In this document: one piece after another, positions 1 to 5,214 of the stretch | How the letters are laid out: every line of letters begins with the position of its first letter | Numbering within the stretch: position 1 is the first letter of the stretch | Origin: JANPBY01 sp031430645 | GTDB taxonomy: Bacteria; Actinomycetota; Actinomycetes; DATJPE01 | Assembly: GCA_031430645.1 (NCBI GenBank) | Contig: JANPBY010000169.1 | Coordinates: forward strand, 1-6,114 | Direction of reading: 5' to 3' | Length of the DNA stretch: 6,114 nucleotides | The notes under the pieces: model-generated | The model's input: only the letters and a program-made list of their open reading frames with translations | Databases searched by the model: none | What the model was told of the DNA's origin: nothing | Program-made: the position numbers and the translations under genes

Positions 1-869
1 AGGCCAAGCTCAAGGACGCCCAGCTCAAGGTCGTCGTCGACTGCGCCGGGGGAGTGGCCGCCATGGTGTTGCCGACCCTGCTGAGCCGGATCGGAGTAGA
101 GGTACTCGTCGTCAACGGCCGTCTCAACGATCATCATCCGACTGAGACTCGCGCATCCAGGCGGACGGGTCTTCGCAAGCTCGGCGCCCTCGTCGGGTCT
201 TCAGGTGCAGACTTCGGAGTTCGCTACGACCCGATCGGCGAACGTATTCGACTGGTTGACGAGACCGGCGCAGCCTTCGGCGACCAACGTGCGCTGCTGG
301 TCTATCTCGATCTGATCGCCGCTGAGGTGGCTGACGCCCGAGTCGCTCTGCCCGTGACGACGACCCGAGTAGCCGAGCAGGTCTGTCGCTTCCACGGCGC
401 GTCAGTCACCTGGGTGGCCACAACTCCGGATGACCTGGTTCGTGCGATTGCTGCGGAGGCTCACGCATTCGGAGGAGACGGCCGCGGCGGCTTCGTTGTT
501 CCCGAGGCCGGCCCCGCCATTGACGGCAACGCAGCCTTTCTCCGGCTGCTGGGACTCGTGGCGCGCACCCGGCTCACGCTCTCCCAAATCGACGCCCGAA
601 TCCCCGTCGCCCATGTCGTTCGCCGTGAGGTCGACACCCCCTGGGCGGCCAAGGGGCAGGTCATGCGCACAGTCCTCGAGGCCGCGGCGGGTCGTAGGGT
701 CGACACCACCGATGGAATCCGAATCGTGGAAGACGACGAGCGCTGGGTCCTTGTGTTGCCGGACCCGGCCGAGGCAGTGACCAGGGTCTGGGCTGAGGGG
801 GGAACCGAGGCCGAGGCCGACGAGCTCCTGGACGAATGGTCCGCAGTTCTCCAGCAGGCCGGCAGGTGA
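1..869 (+). CDS. Phosphomannomutase/phosphoglucomutase-like protein, C-terminal part (5' end outside window), probably catalytically degenerate
   Basis: The reading frame is open from base 3, so the gene starts upstream; a GTG at 54 is internal to conserved sequence and is not the start. The 288 visible residues resemble domains II-IV of the alpha-D-phosphohexomutase superfamily. A strand with LKVVVDCAGGVA (residues 8-19) opens domain II. ADFGVRYDPIGERIRLVDE (69-87) sits where the metal loop lies, GGDGRGGFVVPE (157-168) sits at the domain III sugar loop, and WVLVLPDP (248-255) falls where domain IV binds phosphate. The family metal loop DxDxDR is here DPIGER, keeping only the first Asp and the Arg, and the RPSGTEP-type phosphate motif is replaced by LPDPAEAVTRV. 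Mutase activity is therefore doubtful. In actinobacteria such domains are often fused behind a mannose-1-phosphate guanylyltransferase domain, which would supply GDP-mannose; that domain, and domain I with the catalytic serine, would lie outside this window. The fusion is inference. The stop overlaps the next start by 4 bases. Confidence 0.78.
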   Translation, partial: AKLKDAQLKVVVDCAGGVAAMVLPTLLSRIGVEVLVVNGRLNDHHPTETRASRRTGLRKLGALVGSSGADFGVRYDPIGERIRLVDETGAAFGDQRALLVYLDLIAAEVADARVALPVTTTRVAEQVCRFHGASVTWVATTPDDLVRAIAAEAHAFGGDGRGGFVVPEAGPAIDGNAAFLRLLGLVARTRLTLSQIDARIPVAHVVRREVDTPWAAKGQVMRTVLEAAAGRRVDTTDGIRIVEDDERWVLVLPDPAEAVTRVWAEGGTEAEADELLDEWSAVLQQAGR

Positions 870-1747
870 CGGAGCATCCCCCAGGGTCGCCTCAGGACGC
901 CTCGCGCCGCGACCCTGCACTTGGGCTGCTGGACCGCCTCGTCCGAGATGCGCTCGATCAGGGCTACTACGACGCAGCGGAGCGGCGCCACGATGGAGGC
1001 GCCAACGAAGCGTGGGCAGGCTGGGCCGGCTCACGTCGAAGGCTCGTCGCCGCTGGCGGGCTGGCGCTCATCGGTCTCGTGCTCAGTGTCGCTGCCGTGC
1101 AACAGTCAGCGGGCGCCCCAGAAGCAGCTCAACGTAAGCAGGACCTCGCCGTTGCCATTGAGGACTCGAGCGCGCGAGTCGATGACCTGGAACGGCAAGC
1201 GTCTGCCCAAATCGCCGAAGTGGAGCGGCTCAGAGAGTCGGCCCTCAGCTCGGGCGCCGAGGGACGTGTTCTGCAGGCGGAAATCGGCCGGCTCGCCCCG
1301 GCAGTCGGAACCGTCGATGTGACCGGTCCTGGGGTGGTCGTGACCGTCGATGACGCGCCGCCGGACGACGAGGCCATCGCCTCGGGTGAGCCCGATCTGG
1401 GGCGGGTACTCGACCGCGACCTTCAGGTCTTGGTCAACGGTCTGTGGCAAGCCGGCGCAGAGGCGATCGATATCAACGGCGAGCGCCTCACATCCCTTAC
1501 GGCCATCCGCGGGGCGGGCGACGCCGTCCTGGTCAATTACCGTCCCTTGGTGCGGCCCTACGTCGTCACGGCGATCGGAAACCCAGCCACGTTGGCCGCG
1601 GACTTCTCTGCCGGTCCGGGTGGCGTGGAAATGGAGACCCTGCGGCAGACCTACGGTGTCCGTTACGAGCTCCGGAGCCAGGGACGGCTCACCGTGCCTG
1701 GAAAGCCGGGGCTATCGCTGCGCTACGCCGAGGAGGACATCCGTTGA
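866..1747 (+). CDS. DUF881 family membrane-anchored protein (Rv1823-like)
   Basis: This is a single-pass membrane protein of unknown function, 293 residues from the GTG at 866. I chose that start because GTGA overlaps the upstream TGA, and three of the four later tight junctions use the same 4-base overlap or nearly so. An in-frame ATG at 836 would add 10 residues and cannot be excluded; neither start has a strong ribosome site. Order of parts: a cytoplasmic N-terminus with LLDRLVRDALDQGYYDAAER (residues 21-40), which resembles the N-terminus of Rv1823-type proteins; a basic SRRR stop and one hydrophobic segment (about 59-78); a charged, probably coiled-coil stretch (about 90-145); then the DUF881 domain. 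Its signatures are TGPGVVVTVDD (153-163), LVNGLWQAGAEAIDINGERL (189-208) and PYVVTAIGNP (231-240). The C-terminal domain is predicted outside the membrane. It is paired with a second DUF881 gene on the far side of sbp, so the three products may act together at the envelope (inference). Confidence 0.9.
   Translation: MTEHPPGSPQDASRRDPALGLLDRLVRDALDQGYYDAAERRHDGGANEAWAGWAGSRRRLVAAGGLALIGLVLSVAAVQQSAGAPEAAQRKQDLAVAIEDSSARVDDLERQASAQIAEVERLRESALSSGAEGRVLQAEIGRLAPAVGTVDVTGPGVVVTVDDAPPDDEAIASGEPDLGRVLDRDLQVLVNGLWQAGAEAIDINGERLTSLTAIRGAGDAVLVNYRPLVRPYVVTAIGNPATLAADFSAGPGGVEMETLRQTYGVRYELRSQGRLTVPGKPGLSLRYAEEDIR
1731..1736 (+). promoter_or_regulatory. Shine-Dalgarno site deciding the TTG start of sbp
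   Basis: AGGAGG lies inside the last codons of the upstream DUF881 gene, 7 bases before the TTG at 1744. It is a full match to the anti-Shine-Dalgarno core and is the main reason for placing the sbp start at a TTG that overlaps the preceding TGA. Confidence 0.8.
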
Positions 1748-2076
1748 TCGCGGCACTCGGCCTAGTCGTCGGGATTGTGCTCGGCGTACTGCTTCAGCCA
1801 GTAGTGCCGTACTGGTTGCAGCCTTACCTGCCCATTGCTGTCGTTGCTGCACTGGACGCCGTCTTCGGCGCAGCTCGAGCTCTTCTTGAGGGTGTCTTTG
1901 ACGACCGGGTCTTCGTCGTCTCCTTCCTCTCCAACGTCGTCGTCGCTGCCCTGATCGTCTTCCTCGGGGATCAGCTCGGAGTCGGCGCGCAGCTCTCGAC
2001 TGGTGTGGTGGTCGTCTTCGCAGTGCGGATCTTCGCCAATGCTGCGGCAATCCGCCGGAGGTTGTTCAAGGCATGA
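1744..2076 (+). CDS. sbp: Small basic protein Sbp (DUF1290), multi-pass membrane protein (Rv1824-like)
   Basis: A 110-residue integral membrane protein of unknown biochemical role, the usual length for the family. The frame is open further upstream, to about 1444, but that part is a shadow of the DUF881 gene. The true start is the TTG at 1744, with AGGAGG 7 bases before it and a TTGA overlap with the upstream stop. Hydrophobic segments lie at about residues 2-20, 28-44, 55-75 and 82-98. The conserved core is clear: YLPIAVVAALDAVFGAARA (28-46), LEGVFDDRVFVVSFLSN (48-64), FLGDQLGVG (73-81) and VVFAVRIFANAAAIRRR (90-106). In Bacillus, sbp lies next to the ftsA-ftsZ division genes; in actinobacteria it lies between two DUF881 genes, as here. 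The basic C-terminus (RRRLFKA) should face the cytoplasm. The next gene overlaps by ATGA. Confidence 0.93.
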   Translation: MIAALGLVVGIVLGVLLQPVVPYWLQPYLPIAVVAALDAVFGAARALLEGVFDDRVFVVSFLSNVVVAALIVFLGDQLGVGAQLSTGVVVVFAVRIFANAAAIRRRLFKA

Positions 2077-2840
2077 GCACCGACGAGCCGACGCCGGGAC
2101 CCGGGGGCGATGGGGCTAAGCCCGCCGAGCCGCAGCGGGTCTCGTTGCGCCGCGCGCTTGCATTCCGTCGGACGAGGACCCAGCTCCTCGTGGGTTCTTT
2201 GTTCCTTCTCCTCGGTTTTGCCGTCGCGGTTCAAGTGGGTTCGACTCGCGAGGGACTTGACCTCGGGCAAACGGCAGAGTCTGACCTTGTTCGCATCCTC
2301 GACGACGTCAATCAAAGACAGTCGCGGTTGCAGAACGATCTGCGTGGTTTGGAGCTTCTGCGCGACCAGCTCGAGTCAGGGACCGATGCGGACCAGGTAG
2401 CCCTGGCAGAGAGCAAGGCGCAGGTCGAGACCCTCGAGATTCTTGCGGGGACTGTCCCTGCCCGAGGTCCGGGCGTGGTTGTGCGCCTCATCGACCCCGA
2501 GGGTGCCGTCAATGCCTCCCTCATCCTCGACGCCATCCAGGAGTTGCGAGATGCAGGAGCAGAGGCCTTACAGATCGGTGATCAGCGGGTGATCGTCTCG
2601 ACGTGGTTCGCCGATTCCTCCGGAGCTAACACCGGCGTGTCAGTGAATGGCGTCGATGTGCTCGCACCGTACGAGATCAAGGCGATCGGGGATCCGCGCA
2701 CCCTGAGCGCAGCCCTTCAGATCCCCGGGGGCGTAGTCGACAGTCTGCGCACCCTGGGGGGGGACAGCCTGATCACCGAGCAGAAGGACGTCCGAGTCAC
2801 GGCGTTGCAGCCTGCTCCAAGCCCTCAGTACGCTCGCTAA
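2073..2840 (+). CDS. DUF881 family membrane-anchored protein (Rv1825-like)
   Basis: The second DUF881 protein of the pair, 255 residues, function unknown. The ATG overlaps the sbp TGA (ATGA), with GGAGG at 2057-2061 somewhat far upstream. Parts: a Pro/Gly-rich cytoplasmic tail (1-22); basic residues (RRALAFRRTRTQ); one transmembrane helix (about 37-54, LLVGSLFLLLGFAVAVQV); a probable coiled coil with many Leu, Glu, Gln and Arg residues (about 66-125); then the DUF881 domain. The domain shows ARGPGVVVRLIDPEG (130-144), LILDAIQELRDAGAEALQIG (150-169), VNGVDVLAPYEIKAIGDP (191-208) and a C-terminal strand region ending VRVTALQPA. Compared with the first DUF881 protein it lacks the longer N-terminal helical extension but shares the PGVVV, DAGAEA and PY-IGDP motifs, so the two are paralogs. 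The gene closes the four-gene run; 55 bases separate it from gcvH. Confidence 0.92.
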   Translation: MSTDEPTPGPGGDGAKPAEPQRVSLRRALAFRRTRTQLLVGSLFLLLGFAVAVQVGSTREGLDLGQTAESDLVRILDDVNQRQSRLQNDLRGLELLRDQLESGTDADQVALAESKAQVETLEILAGTVPARGPGVVVRLIDPEGAVNASLILDAIQELRDAGAEALQIGDQRVIVSTWFADSSGANTGVSVNGVDVLAPYEIKAIGDPRTLSAALQIPGGVVDSLRTLGGDSLITEQKDVRVTALQPAPSPQYAR

Positions 2841-2848
2841 GCCGTGCC

Positions 2849-2863
2849 TTGACTTGACTTGAC
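2849..2863 (+). repeat. Three tandem TTGAC units in the DUF881-gcvH gap
   Basis: TTGAC occurs three times head to tail, followed by T, in the only untranslated stretch between the DUF881 gene and gcvH. Each unit resembles a -35 hexamer (TTGACT). I see no convincing -10 box 16-18 bases downstream of any unit (CCGATG, TGCCTG and CCTGAG at 17-base spacing). It could be part of a gcvH promoter or a chance slippage repeat. Confidence 0.6.
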
Positions 2864-2884
2864 TGCCCCGTCCGATGCCTGCCT

Positions 2885-2890
2885 GAGGAG
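2885..2890 (+). promoter_or_regulatory. Shine-Dalgarno site deciding the TTG start of gcvH
   Basis: GAGGAG sits 5 bases before the TTG at 2896. No ATG or GTG gives a GcvH N-terminus of normal length, so this site supports the TTG start. Confidence 0.75.
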
Positions 2891-2895
2891 CCACC

Positions 2896-3288
2896 TTGGC
2901 TGAGAACCCTGCCGACCTTCGCTACACCGCTGAGCATGAGTGGGTTCGATCCGGGGCGGCCGGATCCGATGTCGTCCGGATCGGGATCACTGACTTCGCT
3001 CAGGGGCAGCTCGGTGACGTTGTCTATGTCGACCTGCCGGCTCTTGGGCAGGCCGTGATCGCCGGGACTACCTGCGGTGAGATCGAGTCCACGAAGAGCG
3101 TGAGCGAGATTTACGCACCCGTGACGGGCGCTGTGGTGGGTCGCAACGACGCGCTTGACGCGGCACCGGACCAAGTAAATGTCGACCCCTACGGTGCCGG
3201 CTGGCTGCTGGACATCCAGGTGGCCGACCCGGCATCTGTCGACGGGCTCCTGACTGCCGCTGAGTACTCCGCGTTGAACGATCAGTAG
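2896..3288 (+). CDS. gcvH: Glycine cleavage system H protein (lipoyl carrier)
   Basis: GcvH is the mobile lipoyl carrier of the glycine cleavage complex. It shuttles the aminomethyl group and electrons between P, T and L proteins in the cytoplasm. The product is 130 residues, normal for the family, read from a TTG with GAGGAG 5 bases upstream. Seen directly: the N-terminal YTAEHEWVR (10-18), RIGITDFAQGQLGDVVYVDLP (28-48), the lipoylation loop GEIESTKSVSEIYAP (61-75) with Lys67 as the lipoate site, PVTGAVVGRN (75-84), and a normal C-terminus with DPYGAGWLLDIQ (97-108). All key residues are present, so it should be functional. No gcvT, gcvP or lipoate gene is in the window; the partners must be elsewhere. 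Its place between the DUF881/Sbp genes and garA is the usual actinobacterial order. The stop is only 4 bases before the GNAT gene, suggesting cotranscription. Confidence 0.97.
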   Translation: MAENPADLRYTAEHEWVRSGAAGSDVVRIGITDFAQGQLGDVVYVDLPALGQAVIAGTTCGEIESTKSVSEIYAPVTGAVVGRNDALDAAPDQVNVDPYGAGWLLDIQVADPASVDGLLTAAEYSALNDQ

Positions 3289-3292
3289 CGCC

Positions 3293-3745
3293 GTGAGCGA
3301 TGACACTGACCAGATCGATGTAGCCGAATGGACGGGCGATCGTCATGTCAACGACCTGATGGAGTTGTTCGGCGGTCAGTGGTGGACCTCCGCTCGGACG
3401 AGACCACAGGTGGAGGGGATTCTTGGCTCGAGCGACCTCGTCGTCGCCGCTGTGCACCGATCGACGCATCGACTGGTCGGCTTCGCGCGAGTGCTCACGG
3501 ATGAAGCCTTCCTTGCCATCGTCCTGGACGTGATCGTCGCCCCCGACTGGCAGCGGCAAGGGGTCGGGAAACAGCTCATGGACTTCGTCGTTGAGCACGA
3601 GCGACTAGCGGCGGTCGAGAGTGTGGAGTTGGTGTGTCAGGCGGCCCTCATGCCCTTCTATCGAGCGTGGGATTTCACCGAGAATGTTGGTGGCTCACGT
3701 TTGATGCGGCGAACCACGAATACGGCCTTCCTCGGAGTTCGATAG
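3293..3745 (+). CDS. GNAT family N-acetyltransferase
   Basis: A 150-residue acyl-CoA-dependent acetyltransferase of unknown substrate. It starts at a GTG 4 bases after the gcvH stop; the ribosome site is weak, so reinitiation after gcvH translation is likely. The fold landmarks are a beta strand LVGFARVLTD (61-70), the acetyl-CoA motif A LDVIVAPDWQRQGVGKQLM (78-96) with the Q/RxxGxG signature at Gln87-Gly90-Gly92, and a C-terminal MPFYRAWDF (120-128) equivalent to the common FYxxxGF motif of GNAT enzymes. Length is normal for a single GNAT domain. It lies between gcvH and garA, where M. tuberculosis has no such gene. Small-molecule and protein acetylation are both possible. Family assignment is firm; substrate is not. 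Confidence 0.9.
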   Translation: MSDDTDQIDVAEWTGDRHVNDLMELFGGQWWTSARTRPQVEGILGSSDLVVAAVHRSTHRLVGFARVLTDEAFLAIVLDVIVAPDWQRQGVGKQLMDFVVEHERLAAVESVELVCQAALMPFYRAWDFTENVGGSRLMRRTTNTAFLGVR

Positions 3746-3770
3746 GCCCGCCCGACTTTGGCTTGAGCCG

Positions 3771-3793
3771 GATCCCCCTATCGCCGGGGGGTT
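3771..3793 (+). terminator. Possible weak hairpin after the GNAT gene
   Basis: CCCCC at 3774-3778 can pair with the G run at 3786-3790 around a 7-base loop, and the stem can be extended by one A-T and two G-T pairs. It begins 25 bases after the GNAT stop. No T tract follows, so it is at best an actinobacterial-type U-less terminator. This marks a likely but unproven transcript boundary before garA. Confidence 0.3.
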
Positions 3794-3978
3794 GTGATCT
3801 CGACCTGACGTCGATGGTTTCCCTCCAAATGGGCTGCCTTCTTCCGAACGGGTTGACCCAGTGCCTCTAGCCGTGCTGAGGTGTGTCTCGAGCCGGGGTT
3901 GAGGGTTGGTGGGTAGGGCGCGCCGCCACGCTCTGGCTCGCTGCTTCCGGGTGTTCCGGGAGCGACCACCAGCGCAAC

Positions 3979-3983
3979 GAGGA
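3979..3983 (+). promoter_or_regulatory. Shine-Dalgarno site deciding the ATG start of garA
   Basis: GAGGA lies 7 bases before the ATG at 3991. It favours this start over an in-frame GTG at 3883 that would add 36 residues not seen in GarA proteins. Confidence 0.7.
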
Positions 3984-3990
3984 CAAAGCG

Positions 3991-4485
3991 ATGACGACCA
4001 TTGGCCCCGACGGGACCCCCGACCGACCTCCTGAACCACATCCGTCTGAGACCACCTCAACCTTTGCGCTCAGCGGACTCGTCCCCTCGTCGACCGAGGA
4101 CACGGCTGTCGAGGACGCCTTGGCACATGGGGCGTCTGCTGAGGAGGCGGGAGCTGTGGACGCGTTGGCGCCCGGCACTGCGTTACTCGTGGTCCAGCGC
4201 GGCCCGAACGCCGGCAGCCGTTATCTTCTCGAGGCCGACGTCACCACCGCGGGTCGCCACCCGGACGCCGAGGTGTTCCTCGATGACGTCACCGTCTCGC
4301 GGCGCCATGCGGAGTTCAGGCGCGGGAGCGAGGGCTTCCGGCTCGTCGATGTGGGCAGCCTCAACGGCACCTACGTAAACCGCCGACGGATCGACGACGC
4401 CTTGCTGTCCGGCGGGGACGAGGTTCAGATCGGCAAGTACCGGTTGCTGTACTTCCCTGCGGCTGCCGTCGGGGATGTCCGATGA
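3991..4485 (+). CDS. garA: GarA/OdhI-type FHA-domain metabolic regulator
   Basis: GarA (OdhI in Corynebacterium) is a small cytoplasmic FHA protein that, when unphosphorylated, binds and controls 2-oxoglutarate dehydrogenase, glutamate dehydrogenase and glutamate synthase. Phosphorylation of its N-terminal threonines by PknG or PknB makes the FHA domain bind its own tail and switches it off. This 164-residue protein matches M. tuberculosis GarA (162 residues) in length and layout. The kinase site ETTS is at residues 20-23, placing Thr21 and Thr22 at the same numbers as in M. tuberculosis. An acidic, low-complexity linker follows (about 31-60). The FHA domain spans about 61-156: ALLVVQRGPNAGSRYLL (64-80), AGRHPD (87-92, phosphothreonine-binding Arg89), FLDDVTVSRRHAEFR (96-110, Ser103 and Arg104) and VGSLNGTYVN (121-130, Asn125). 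All key residues are intact. The gene overlaps ftsR by ATGA, as part of a garA-ftsR-DUF151 unit. Confidence 0.97.
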   Translation: MTTIGPDGTPDRPPEPHPSETTSTFALSGLVPSSTEDTAVEDALAHGASAEEAGAVDALAPGTALLVVQRGPNAGSRYLLEADVTTAGRHPDAEVFLDDVTVSRRHAEFRRGSEGFRLVDVGSLNGTYVNRRRIDDALLSGGDEVQIGKYRLLYFPAAAVGDVR

Positions 4486-5204
4486 GCGTCCCAGCCCGTG
4501 CGTACATGAACATCGGCGAGGTGCTGGGTCGGCTGCGCCCCGACTTCCCGGACGTCACCATCTCCAAGATCCGGTTCCTCGAGTCCGAAGGCCTCGTCGA
4601 ACCCCAACGGACTGCGTCGGGCTATCGCAAGTTTGACCACGACGACGTGCTCAGGTTGCGCTACGTGCTGGGAGCCCAACGAGACCACTACCTCCCGCTC
4701 AAGGTGATCAAGGATCACCTGGACGCCCTCGACCGCGGTCTGGAACCCCCTGCTCAGGCCGGTGCCGCGCCGAGAGTGCCGATGTCCTTGGTGTCAGGTG
4801 ATGGGATGCCCGGTCCGGAAGCCTTCGCACGCGATGCTAGTGAGCTGCGTCTTTCCCGGGCTGAACTGCTCGAAGCAGCTTCGATCAGCGAGGAACAGCT
4901 GGGTGAGCTGGAGGGGTATGGCCTTGTGGCCATGCGCGGAAGTCACTACGACGGAGACGCGCTGCTCGTGGCTCGCACAGTCGCCGAGATGGCGGCGTTT
5001 GGTCTGGGGTCGCGGCACCTCCGGGCCTTCAAAGCGGCCGCCGATCGCGAAGTCGGGTTGTTCGAACAAGTGGTCACGCCACAGCGCAACCAGCGAGGAG
5101 CCGAGGCCAAGGCTCGCGCCGATGAGATGGTGCGCGAGCTAGCGGCCCTGTCGGTTCGCCTCCATGCTGCCCTGGTCAAAACGGGCCTAGGCTCACGGGC
5201 GTAG
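4482..5204 (+). CDS. ftsR: MerR-family transcriptional regulator FtsR (Rv1828-like)
   Basis: A 240-residue DNA-binding regulator. The Corynebacterium glutamicum homolog FtsR activates ftsZ; Rv1828 is the M. tuberculosis counterpart. The N-terminal winged helix-turn-helix is clear: MNIGEVLGRLRPDFPDVTISKIRF (9-32), ESEGLVEPQRTASGYRKF (34-51), then DVLRLRYVLGAQRDHYLPLKVIKDHLDAL (55-83). Instead of the usual MerR R-Y-Y-E helix it has KIRFLESEGL, typical of this subfamily. A Pro/Ala-rich linker (about 87-118) follows. The C-terminal half (about 119-195) looks like a degenerate second MerR unit, with EEQLGELEGYGLVA (137-150), YDGDALLVARTVAEM (156-170) and LGSRHLRAFKAAADRE (175-190). A final helix (205-233) probably dimerises. 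There is no cysteine, so no metal-thiol sensing of the classic MerR kind. The ATG overlaps the garA stop, with GGGGA a few bases upstream, so GarA and FtsR are likely made together. Confidence 0.93.
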   Translation: MSVPARAYMNIGEVLGRLRPDFPDVTISKIRFLESEGLVEPQRTASGYRKFDHDDVLRLRYVLGAQRDHYLPLKVIKDHLDALDRGLEPPAQAGAAPRVPMSLVSGDGMPGPEAFARDASELRLSRAELLEAASISEEQLGELEGYGLVAMRGSHYDGDALLVARTVAEMAAFGLGSRHLRAFKAAADREVGLFEQVVTPQRNQRGAEAKARADEMVRELAALSVRLHAALVKTGLGSRA

Positions 5205-5214
5205 GGTTCGACAC

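Larger units (their letters stand above)
3746..3990. other. 245-base intergenic region upstream of garA
   Basis: No credible gene lies here: open frames crossing it show no family features. It holds the hairpin at 3771-3793, a short inverted repeat (TCGAC-CTGAC-GTCGA, 3800-3814), a TTGACC hexamer at 3853-3858 that could be a -35 box, and a direct repeat TTCCGGG at 3945-3951 and 3954-3960. The most likely role is the promoter region of the garA-ftsR-DUF151 group. No -10 box at proper spacing from the TTGACC is convincing. Confidence 0.5.

Noticed and set aside
402..1034. Long minus-strand open frame opposite the first two genes
   Set aside because: Such frames are common opposite high-GC coding DNA; the translation is rich in Arg, Gly and Pro with no recognisable domain, while the + strand has clear protein families.
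1444..1743. Long upstream extension of the sbp reading frame
   Set aside because: It lies in another frame of the DUF881 gene, its Arg/Gly-rich translation has no family features, and the conserved Sbp sequence begins at the TTG at 1744.
3634..3870. Plus-strand 78-residue frame crossing the end of the GNAT gene
   Set aside because: It overlaps the GNAT gene in another frame, has no ribosome site, and its product resembles no family.
3853..3882. TTGACC at 3853 as the -35 of a garA promoter
   Set aside because: At 17-18 bases spacing the candidate -10 reads CTGAGG or TGAGGT, which lacks the TA step; kept only as a note in the intergenic entry.
3945..3960. TTCCGGG direct repeat before garA
   Set aside because: Only two 7-base copies in GC-rich DNA, easily by chance; not listed as a separate element.
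3883..3990. GTG-initiated extension of garA that ends in a lipobox-like ...LAASGC stretch
   Set aside because: The -3 position is not a typical lipobox Leu, the N-terminus lacks the usual basic start, GarA is cytoplasmic, and the ATG at 3991 has a well-spaced GAGGA and gives the normal GarA length.
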